In this document: positions 58,046-64,000 of the stretch, piece after piece
How positions within the stretch are numbered: the first letter of the stretch is position 1
Layout: each line of letters begins with the position of its first letter
Assembly: GCA_963611355.1 (NCBI GenBank)
Contig: CAVDRM010000008.1
Location: forward strand, 10,258 to 74,257
Source: CAVDRM01 sp963611355
Lineage (GTDB): Bacteria > Bacillota > Clostridia > Christensenellales > Aristaeellaceae
Direction of reading: 5' to 3'
Length of the DNA: 64,000 bases
The notes under the pieces: model-generated
Databases searched by the model: none
Seen by the model: the letters and a program-made list of their open reading frames with translations, nothing else
Told to the model about the DNA's origin: nothing
Position numbers and translations under genes: made by a program

Positions 58046-58639
58046 TTATTTTAATATCTGCCTGCGGATGCGGAGACCGACTGCCGCGCCGAGCGTCAGC
58101 TTGACCGCATCGGGAAGGATGAAGGGCAGAACACAGAGACTGAGCGCCTTGCCGAGCGTTGTGCCGCCCGCGTAGACACGCATAAACCACACCGTGCCGA
58201 AGGCATAGCAGACGAGGAGGCCGAAACAAAGACCCAGCCCCGTGCGGAGGCGAGCCGTCGGCCGAAGTTTCTTTTGACTGCCGTTTTCATGGACATCGGG
58301 GCGAGTCGGCGGCGTTTTCCGCCTGTCTTCAAACGCCCAATAGAATAGTCCCATGAGCAGAAAACCCGTCAGGTAACCGCCTGTCGCGCCCAGCAGAGCG
58401 GAAATGCCGCCATTGAAGCCGGAAAAAACGGGCAGGCCGATTGCGCCGAGGAGAAGGTACACGGCAATGGAAATCGTGCCGCGCCGCCCGCCCAAGGCAG
58501 TCAAAAGCAACGCGACCGCCATCGTTTGCAGGGTAAAGGGCACGGCGGCCGGAATCGAAATCATGGCGCTGATGCATAAAATCGCCGCCCCTGCGCCCAT
58601 CAGGGTCAGCTCCATCGCCTTGGACTGCTTTCGCATCAT
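58046..58639 (-). CDS. bioY: BioY, biotin transporter substrate-binding component
   Basis: ECF-type biotin transporter S component in the cytoplasmic membrane, 197 residues. Seen: ALMGAGAAILCISAMISIPA-like residues at the start, VPFTLQTMAVALLLTALGGR, VYLLLGAIGLPVFSGFNGGI and LLGATGGYLTGFLLMGLFYW, all BioY hallmarks. A charged cytoplasmic loop of about 40 residues (around DRRKTPPTRPDVHENGSQKK) is longer than usual. ATG 58639 lies 6 bases after AAAGG; nearby ATGs at 58645 and 58636 are alternatives. It is controlled by a BirA-type operator over its promoter. Confidence 0.96.
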   Translation of the reverse strand: MMRKQSKAMELTLMGAGAAILCISAMISIPAAVPFTLQTMAVALLLTALGGRRGTISIAVYLLLGAIGLPVFSGFNGGISALLGATGGYLTGFLLMGLFYWAFEDRRKTPPTRPDVHENGSQKKLRPTARLRTGLGLCFGLLVCYAFGTVWFMRVYAGGTTLGKALSLCVLPFILPDAVKLTLGAAVGLRIRRQILK

Positions 58640-58726
58640 CAACATCCTTTCGTATTTTGTGCGCCTGCGTTTATCAACACGGAAACGCATCGTTTCGGCC
58701 CACAGAATATCATGAATATCGCTGAA

Positions 58727-58756
58727 TGTCAACCATTATAAACAATTTGGTTGACA
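58727..58756 (-). promoter_or_regulatory. BirA-type biotin operator over the bioY promoter
   Basis: Perfect inverted repeat TGTCAACC (58727-58734) and GGTTGACA (58749-58756) with a 14-base spacer, matching the bacterial BirA operator pattern (TGTwAACC-N14-GGTTwACA). It covers the -10 box and spacer of the bioY promoter, so biotin-loaded BirA would repress bioY. Confidence 0.85.
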
Positions 58757-58762
58757 ATTCAA
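58735..58762 (-). promoter_or_regulatory. Promoter of bioY
   Basis: On the minus strand: -35 TTGAAT (58757-58762), 16-base spacer, consensus -10 TATAAT (58735-58740), lying within the BirA operator. Confidence 0.75.
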
Positions 58763-58770
58763 AATTGAAA

Positions 58771-58805
58771 GCCCCCGTCTGCAGCAGACGGGGGCAGATT
58801 TTTTT
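58771..58805. terminator. Strong hairpin between gdhA and bioY (gdhA terminator)
   Basis: Perfect 11-base arms GCCCCCGTCTG (58771-58781) and CAGACGGGGGC (58785-58795). On the plus strand seven T follow (58799-58805); on the minus strand, the direction of gdhA, the tail is TTTCAATTTT. Confidence 0.75.
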
Positions 58806-58830
58806 GAAAAACGTCGGGATGCTCAGACGG

Positions 58831-60168
58831 TTATACCGCACCCTGCGCCATCATCGCATTGGCGACCTTGAGAAAGCCTGCGATGTTCGCGCCGACAACA
58901 TAGTTATCCTCCGCGCCGTATTCGGCGGCGGCCTTGTCAATGGCCTTGAAGATATTTTCCATGATGCCGTGCAGCTTCTCGTCCACTTCCTTGAATGTCC
59001 AGCTCATGCGCAGGGAATTCTGGCTCATTTCCAAAGCGCTGACCGCTACGCCGCCCGCGTTGGCCGCCTTGCCGGGCGCAAACAGCACCTTATTTTCCTG
59101 CAAATAGAGGGTCGCGTCATAGGTGGTGGGCATATTCGCGCCTTCGGCCACGGCGATGACGCCGTTCTTGACCAGCGCCTTGGCGCTGTCCAGATCCAGC
59201 TCGTTCTGGGTCGCGCAGGGGAGCGCCACATCGCAGGGAATCGTCCAGATGCCGCGGCAGCCTTCATAATAATAGCTGTCCTTCATGCGCACGGCGTATT
59301 CGCGGATGCGGGCGCGCTCGACCTCTTTGATCTGCTTGACGACCGCCAGGTCTATGCCCTGCTCGTCCACGATATAGCCGTTGGAATCGCTCATGGCAAC
59401 GACCTTCGCGCCAAGCTCAGCCGCCTTCTGCGCCGCGTAAATGGCGACGTTGCCGCTGCCGGAGATAACCACGCGCTTGCCGTTTAAGGATTCGCCGTGC
59501 TTTTTGAGCATCGCGCTCGTCAGATAGCAAAGGCCGTAGCCTGTCGCCTCCGTGCGGGTGAGCGAACCGCCGTAGGTCAGACCCTTGCCGGTCAGCACGC
59601 CCTCGTACAGACCGGTGATGCGCTTGTACTGGCCGTACAGATAGCCGATTTCGCGGGCGCCCACGCCGATGTCGCCGGCAGGAACATCCTCGTCCTTGCC
59701 GATGTACTTATACAGCTCGGTCATGAAGCTCTGACAGAAGCGCATGACCTCGTTGTCGGACTTGCCCTTGGGGTCAAAGTCGCTGCCGCCCTTGCCGCCG
59801 CCGATGGGCAGACCCGTCAGGGAGTTTTTCAGCACCTGCTCAAAGCCCAAAAATTTAATGACGGAGAGATTGACACTCGGATGCAGACGCAGGCCGCCCT
59901 TGTACGGGCCGATGGCATTGTTGAACTGGACGCGGTAGCCGCGGTTGACCTGCACCCTGCCTTGGTCATCCACCCACGGAACGCGGAACAGGATGGCGCG
60001 GTCAGGCTCGACAAAGCGCTCCAGCAGGCCGGTCTTTTCATATTCGGGATGCCTGTCAAATACGGGCGAAAGCGCCTCCAGCACCTCCTGCGCCGCCTGT
60101 AAAAACTCCTTTTCATGCGCATTGCGGGCGCACAGACCGTCATAGACCCTCTGTACATATTCGTTCAT
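58831..60168 (-). CDS. gdhA: Glutamate dehydrogenase, hexameric NADP-type
   Basis: Interconverts 2-oxoglutarate plus ammonium and glutamate. 445 residues, standard for the NADP form. Seen: the substrate lysine region NNAIGPYKGGLRLHPSVNLS, LPIGGGKGGSDFDPKGKSDN with the catalytic Lys and Asp, and the dinucleotide fold VVISGSGNVAIYAAQKAAEL followed by SDSNGYI. RBS GGAGGG lies before ATG 60168. Monocistronic, in the same direction as the decarboxylase gene upstream. Confidence 0.97.
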   Translation of the reverse strand: MNEYVQRVYDGLCARNAHEKEFLQAAQEVLEALSPVFDRHPEYEKTGLLERFVEPDRAILFRVPWVDDQGRVQVNRGYRVQFNNAIGPYKGGLRLHPSVNLSVIKFLGFEQVLKNSLTGLPIGGGKGGSDFDPKGKSDNEVMRFCQSFMTELYKYIGKDEDVPAGDIGVGAREIGYLYGQYKRITGLYEGVLTGKGLTYGGSLTRTEATGYGLCYLTSAMLKKHGESLNGKRVVISGSGNVAIYAAQKAAELGAKVVAMSDSNGYIVDEQGIDLAVVKQIKEVERARIREYAVRMKDSYYYEGCRGIWTIPCDVALPCATQNELDLDSAKALVKNGVIAVAEGANMPTTYDATLYLQENKVLFAPGKAANAGGVAVSALEMSQNSLRMSWTFKEVDEKLHGIMENIFKAIDKAAAEYGAEDNYVVGANIAGFLKVANAMMAQGAV

Positions 60169-60240
60169 GGAGATACAGCCCTCCTATCATTTTTGTTGGA
60201 ATGCTCCCGCTTTCGGCAGGACAAAACCAAAATCATTGTA

Positions 60241-60270
60241 AACGCCCCCGCATGGTTATGCAAGGGCGTT
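60241..60270 (-). terminator. Hairpin between the decarboxylase gene and gdhA
   Basis: Arms AACGCCC and GGGCGTT (60241-60247, 60264-60270) enclose an inner GCAT/ATGC stem. The minus-strand tail is TTTACAATGATTTT, so termination is plausible but not strong. Confidence 0.6.
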
Positions 60271-60325
60271 TCTGTATTTTCGGTGTTCTATTTGCGGAAC
60301 ATCTATATTCAATGAAACAAGTCAG

Positions 60326-61561
60326 TCAAAAAATCAATGTAGAAAAATAGTCCTCCGGCGTTTCTGCCCGGCGGATGAGGCGGAAATCATCGTTTTCCGT
60401 ATAGAGAATTTCCGCGCCGCGCAGACGACCGTTATACTGGTAGCCCATCGAAAAGGCGTGTGCGCCCGCGTCATGGATGATGAGCAGGTCGCCCATATGA
60501 ATCGGCGGCATTTTTCGGTCAATTGCAAACTTATCATTGTTTTCACATAGGCTGCCGGTGATATCGTAGGTTTCCGTTGCAGGGTCATGCTCCCGCCCGA
60601 TGACGGAAATTTCATGATACGCGCCGTACATGGCGGGGCGAATAAGCTGCACCGCGCAGGCATCGACGCCAATGTAGTGCTTATAAATTTTCTTTTCGTG
60701 CATGGCACGGGTGACAACCCAACCGTAAGGGCCGGTCATGAAGCGCCCCAGCTCGGTCATGACAGCGACATCCCCGCTTTTGCCGAATGCCTTTTCATAC
60801 GCCATGCGCACGCCCTCACCGACCGCATGAATGTCCACCGCTTTTTCGTCCGTCGTATAGGGGATGCCCACCCCGCCGGACAGGTTGACGAAGCGGAGCG
60901 GAAGACCGGATTCGCATTCGGCTTTTTGAGCAACATCGAACAAAAGACCCGCCAAGGCCGGATAATAGTCTCGGTCTGTCATATTGCTGGCCAAGAATGC
61001 ATGAAGCCCGAAACCCTTTACGCCGAGGGATTTCAAGCGCTTCAGACCGTCCGCCATCTGCCATGAGGCCCAGCCGTACTTGCTTTCACCGGGCGTGCCC
61101 ATGATGTGGTTGCCGCCCAAGGCGAATGTCCCGCCGGGGTTATAGCGGACGCCGACGATTTCCGGCAGCCCGCCGTGAGCCTGCAGCGTCTCTATATCCG
61201 TTATATCATCCAAGTTGATATATGCGCCCAAGGCACGCGCCAAGTCGTATTCCCGCGGCGGCATGGCGTTGGCGCTGAACATGATGCCCCTGCCCGAAAA
61301 GCCGCATTTTTGCGCCATTAGCAGCTCACATTCCGATGAACAGTCCGCCCCGCAGCCCTCATCTTTCAGAATATTCAATATCTGCGGGTTGGGCAGCGCC
61401 TTCACCGCGAAGTATTCCTTATAGGACGGAGCCCACGCAAACGCCTCGTGCAGGCGGCGCGCATTTTCCCGAATGCCGCGCTCGTCGTACAGGTGAAACG
61501 GTGTAGAAAACTGTGCGGCGGCGCGCTCAAAAACCTCTGACGGCAGGGAAAAATTCGGCAT
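60326..61561 (-). CDS. Diaminopimelate decarboxylase-like PLP enzyme
   Basis: A 411-residue fold type III PLP decarboxylase, most like LysA (meso-diaminopimelate to lysine) in a diverged form. Seen: the PLP lysine in EYFAVKALPNPQIL, the glycine loop VNLSGGVGIPY, ELGRFMTGPYGWVV, the active-site cysteine in GSLCENNDKFAIDR, and HDAGAHAFSMGYQYNGRLRG. CENNDKF differs from the usual CESGD of classical LysA, so a related substrate cannot be excluded. ATG 61561 is 12 bases after AAAGG; a TTG at 61570 is 3 bases from it. Confidence 0.88.
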   Translation of the reverse strand: MPNFSLPSEVFERAAAQFSTPFHLYDERGIRENARRLHEAFAWAPSYKEYFAVKALPNPQILNILKDEGCGADCSSECELLMAQKCGFSGRGIMFSANAMPPREYDLARALGAYINLDDITDIETLQAHGGLPEIVGVRYNPGGTFALGGNHIMGTPGESKYGWASWQMADGLKRLKSLGVKGFGLHAFLASNMTDRDYYPALAGLLFDVAQKAECESGLPLRFVNLSGGVGIPYTTDEKAVDIHAVGEGVRMAYEKAFGKSGDVAVMTELGRFMTGPYGWVVTRAMHEKKIYKHYIGVDACAVQLIRPAMYGAYHEISVIGREHDPATETYDITGSLCENNDKFAIDRKMPPIHMGDLLIIHDAGAHAFSMGYQYNGRLRGAEILYTENDDFRLIRRAETPEDYFSTLIF

Positions 61562-61763
61562 TTTTTTCAAGAACCTTTCTTTATCATGCGCGGCGGCTGC
61601 AAAGGCAAAGCGCCGCGTCCATCATTATATCCACCGCACACGAAAAAGACAACAACGCTCCGCTTAAAAAGCAGGAAATAAACAGGAATAGCATGATAAC
61701 GGCGGGAAATCTTTCCAAGGGGGATGTTTCATTTATGATAACGGCCGTGGGAGCGAAGGAACG

Positions 61764-62023
61764 ATGGCAAGCCAAAGTAAAGAGAAATATGAAAAAAGCC
61801 CGCCGCTGGGCGAGATTCTTCGTCCCGTGCTGCGTTTTTTGAACACGGATTGTCTCGTGCTGGGCGGGCAGATTGACAAGGCACACGTCCTTTTTTTCTC
61901 TATGCATTGCCCGATATCCCCTGCAAGGCCATTCCTGCGCAGGGCGGTACGGATACTGCGCTTTTAGACGCGGCATACTTCTGCATGATGGGTGCGGAAC
62001 AAACGATTTCCATTAAAAAATAA
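61764..62023 (+). pseudogene. Remnant of a ROK-family protein (C-terminal part, frameshifted)
   Basis: The frame from ATG 61764 encodes GEILRPVLRFLNTDCLVLGG, the typical C-terminal ROK motif (hydrophobic stretch-N-P/T-D-x-V-x-G-G). After a run of seven T (61891-61897) the matching sequence continues in another frame as ALPDIPCKAIPAQGGTDTAL and ends at TAA 62021. Adding one T would join both into about 86 residues resembling the end of a ROK sugar kinase or repressor. The N-terminal two thirds are missing. Degraded gene is the best reading. Confidence 0.55.
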
Positions 62024-62067
62024 GCTGTTTTTAATTTCCGTGAAACGTTCACACACCGTTCAAACAT

Positions 62068-62095
62068 TTGTCAAAAACATATTTTACACTATACT
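62068..62095 (+). promoter_or_regulatory. Promoter of the HtrA-type protease gene
   Basis: -35 TTGTCA (62068-62073), 16-base spacer, -10 TATACT (62090-62095), giving a leader of about 55 bases before ATG 62157. Confidence 0.65.
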
Positions 62096-62156
62096 CGTAG
62101 TCCGAAAGAGAAACGGACTGCACCCACAGAAATCAAACCACAGGAGGTTTTTGAGT

Positions 62157-63464
62157 ATGAAACGTTCCCTTCATTGGTCGGGCATCGTCGCCCTCATACT
62201 GGCCATTGCGCTGGTCTGCAGCGCCGTTGCCTTTGCAGCTGACAACAGCAGCAACACCGGCATTCTTGATTCGTCTGAAATTGATTCCATCGTCAACACC
62301 TCTACCGATGCGTCCAAGGTGAGCAGCCCCTTTACGGAGGTTGCCAATGCCGTTCGTTCCAGCGTCGTGGGCGTGAACAACTATGAGACCGTCACCGGCA
62401 GCCGCTACAACAATTACTATGGCTTCGGTTATGGTTTCGGCCGCGGCTACGGCTACGGAAACGGCAATGATTCAGCCGCCACCGAGCAGCTTGCCGCCAC
62501 CGGCTCCGGCGTGGTCGTCAGCAATTACGGCCACATCCTGACCAACTATCACGTTATTGAGGACGCGACCCGCATCACCGTTACCATCGCTTCCAGCGAG
62601 GAAGAGTATGAAGCGACCGTCGTTTGCAGCGATGAAAGCCTTGACTTGGCTATCCTGCATGTTAATGACCTGCCGCTGACCGCCGTCACCTTGGGCGACA
62701 GCGACGCGCTTCAGGTGGGTGAATGGGCCATCGTCATCGGCAATCCGCTGGGCGAGGAGTTTGCCCGCACCGTGACCGTCGGCATCGTCTCCGCTCTTGA
62801 CCGCGAGGTCACCGATACCACCTATGATAGGTATGGCCGCAAGACCAATGTCACCAACACCATGATTCAGGTGGATGCCGCCATCAACTCCGGCAACTCC
62901 GGCGGCGGTATGTTCAACACCTTGGGGCAGCTTATGGGTATTCCGTCCCGCAAGCTCTCCTCCGGCACGACCTCTTCCACCACCATTGACAATATCGGCA
63001 TGTGCATCCCCATCAACGTTGCAAAGCCTTTGATTCGTCAGGCGCTTGAAAGCTACACAGGCAATACCGTCACGACCGCTTCCGCCGGCACTGCAAACAG
63101 CAGCGATAAGCCCAAGCTGGGCGTGACCGTGACCACCCTGTCTTCCTCCTATGTGCGGAACGCGCTGCCGAACGGTGCGTTTGTGACCATGGTGTCTGAG
63201 GACTCCAATGCGGAAGCGGCCGGCATCAAGGCGGGCGACCTCATCGTGGAGGTGGACGGCACCGTGATTTCTTCCTCTACCGAGTTGGTTCAGAAAATCA
63301 GCGAATACGATGCCGGCGCACAAATTACCGTGAAGGTGTACCGTGCCGAGGGCTTGGAGGAGCAGGCCGCCGATATTGCCAAGAACGGCCTTGATCTGAC
63401 CAATGTCGGCGAGGGCGAGTATATCGACCTGACCGTTACATTGCTGGTGCATTCGAGCCTGTAA
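62157..63464 (+). CDS. HtrA/DegP-type serine protease with PDZ domain
   Basis: A 435-residue exported quality-control protease. The signal peptide or anchor (HWSGIVALILAIALVCSAVA) ends with FA-AD near residue 29. Trypsin-like domain: His in ILTNYHVIEDA, Asp in ESLDLAILHV, Ser in NSGNSGGGMFNTLGQ; the usual GNSGGPL is GNSGGGM here. A glycine-, tyrosine- and asparagine-rich insert (NNYYGFGYGFGRGYGYGNGN) lies before the catalytic core, about residues 83-102. One PDZ domain follows (GIKAGDLIVEVDGTVISSST). RBS AGGAGG precedes ATG 62157; a perfect terminator-like hairpin follows at 63531. Confidence 0.92.
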   Translation: MKRSLHWSGIVALILAIALVCSAVAFAADNSSNTGILDSSEIDSIVNTSTDASKVSSPFTEVANAVRSSVVGVNNYETVTGSRYNNYYGFGYGFGRGYGYGNGNDSAATEQLAATGSGVVVSNYGHILTNYHVIEDATRITVTIASSEEEYEATVVCSDESLDLAILHVNDLPLTAVTLGDSDALQVGEWAIVIGNPLGEEFARTVTVGIVSALDREVTDTTYDRYGRKTNVTNTMIQVDAAINSGNSGGGMFNTLGQLMGIPSRKLSSGTTSSTTIDNIGMCIPINVAKPLIRQALESYTGNTVTTASAGTANSSDKPKLGVTVTTLSSSYVRNALPNGAFVTMVSEDSNAEAAGIKAGDLIVEVDGTVISSSTELVQKISEYDAGAQITVKVYRAEGLEEQAADIAKNGLDLTNVGEGEYIDLTVTLLVHSSL

Positions 63465-63861
63465 AAAAATATAAAGCAAGGCACGATGAATGCAGCCTCT
63501 GCCGGTCAGACGGTAAGATTCGGATTTCTCGGAACAGGCATGATTTCGGTCATGCCTGTTCCGTTGTTAACGGCTCATCCACGGGAAAAAGGCACACGAG
63601 GTCATTTTCGATAGGTGCCTTCTGACTGCGTCTGCCGCCGGAATTGTCGGGGACAGCTTTAAGTCCTTGACCGGCAGCTTTTCATTGCATGCTTATTTTG
63701 ATGGAATGGGGAATGACGGCTTTCGGTTTTTCGGGAGATAAACTTTCGTGCATAGGACAAATAAATTTCATGATGCAATCTGTCGTTACTGAACTCATAC
63801 TACCTCAAGCTTAAAGCCTATGTACAAACGGCTCAATTTATGGTATTATTCGATAGGGGTG
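63465..63861. other. Intergenic region before a putative insertion element
   Basis: About 400 bases. It holds the hairpin at 63531-63562 and otherwise no supported gene. A minus-strand frame around 63558-63690 (reading NSGGRRSQKAPIENDLVCLF) has no start codon or RBS and may be a remnant. The left end of the putative insertion sequence must lie here, but I could not identify its terminal repeat without the other end. Confidence 0.4.
63531..63562 (+). terminator. Terminator-like hairpin after the HtrA gene
   Basis: Perfect 13-base arms GGAACAGGCATGA (63531-63543) and TCATGCCTGTTCC (63550-63562), loop TTTCGG. The T-run is weak (GTTGTT). Confidence 0.65.
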
Positions 63862-63867
63862 ATGATG

Positions 63868-64000
63868 ATGCCGAAGGCCATTGTGATTTCTGAAGAAGAG
63901 TACGCCGAAATAGTCAAATTGAGGAAAGCCAACAAAGACAAAAATATAGAGCGCCGTCTGTATGTGCTGGTCCTGCGGTACCAGGGAATGAGCTACAATG
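63868..64000 (+). CDS. Putative IS630-type transposase, N-terminal part (runs off window)
   Basis: An open frame starts with three consecutive ATGs (63862, 63865, 63868) after a GGGGTG element and continues to the edge. The visible 44 residues, including EEEYAEIVKLRKANKDKNIE and RRLYVLVLRYQGMSYN, match the helix-turn-helix beginning of IS630-family transposases (R-R-x-x-x-L-L-x-x-G-x-S-x). The identification rests on this short stretch only. Confidence 0.5.
   Translation, partial: MPKAIVISEEEYAEIVKLRKANKDKNIERRLYVLVLRYQGMSYN

Overview
The window looks like the chromosome of a Clostridia-type Firmicute (anaerobic, fairly GC-rich). The evidence is the S10-spc-alpha ribosomal gene order with adk, map, a KOW-domain protein, infA and rpmJ embedded before rpsM; zinc-binding forms of S14, S4, L24 and L36; and rubrerythrin, a single-chain glycyl-tRNA synthetase, a BioY with a BirA-type operator, a BMP-type nucleoside importer and strong AGGAGG ribosome binding sites. 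The exact genus cannot be read from the window. All four complete substrate-binding proteins carry Ala-X-Ala signal peptides and none has a lipobox cysteine, which is unusual for a monoderm Firmicute.

Layout. 1-8.3 kb: molybdenum. On the minus strand lie modA, modB and a MoeA-like molybdopterin-binding protein. On the plus strand an orphan RelB/DinJ-type antitoxin is followed by an operon for molybdopterin synthesis and molybdo-hydroxylase maturation (phosphatase-HD protein, XdhC-like protein, moaC, moaA, MOSC protein, mogA, MobA-like nucleotidyltransferase). 8.4-26.0 kb: the complete S10-spc-alpha cluster from rpsJ to rplQ, ending in a strong terminator. Several unusually long spacers (406, 553 and 612 bases) inside it hold hairpins, and two of them share related elements. 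26.1-27.6 kb: a secreted caspase-like protein. 27.7-28.3 kb: an AT-rich stretch without a convincing gene.

28.3-36.5 kb: a catabolic island of visibly lower GC. It has a binding protein and two permeases (no ATPase), a LysR regulator, an aldo/keto reductase, a metallo-beta-lactamase-fold hydrolase, an FAD oxidoreductase and a D-2-hydroxyacid dehydrogenase. It looks like uptake and stepwise oxidation of an unidentified polyol or sugar acid, and is the best candidate for an undescribed pathway. 36.8-42.4 kb: a minus-strand purine salvage operon (xpt, BMP binding protein, ATPase, two permeases). 42.7-47.5 kb: a MATE exporter behind an attenuator-like leader, rubrerythrin, a Nudix-like/DUF1653 protein and glgB. 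47.6-52.1 kb: a ferric-type ABC importer under a promoter overlapped by a dyad.

52.2-64 kb: housekeeping and envelope genes (CvpA, a QueT-family transporter, an MFS transporter, lgt, glyS, a GNAT acetyltransferase, bioY, gdhA, a diaminopimelate decarboxylase-like gene), a frameshifted remnant of a ROK protein, an HtrA-type protease, and the start of a putative IS630-type transposase at the right edge. No tRNA, rRNA or CRISPR array was seen.
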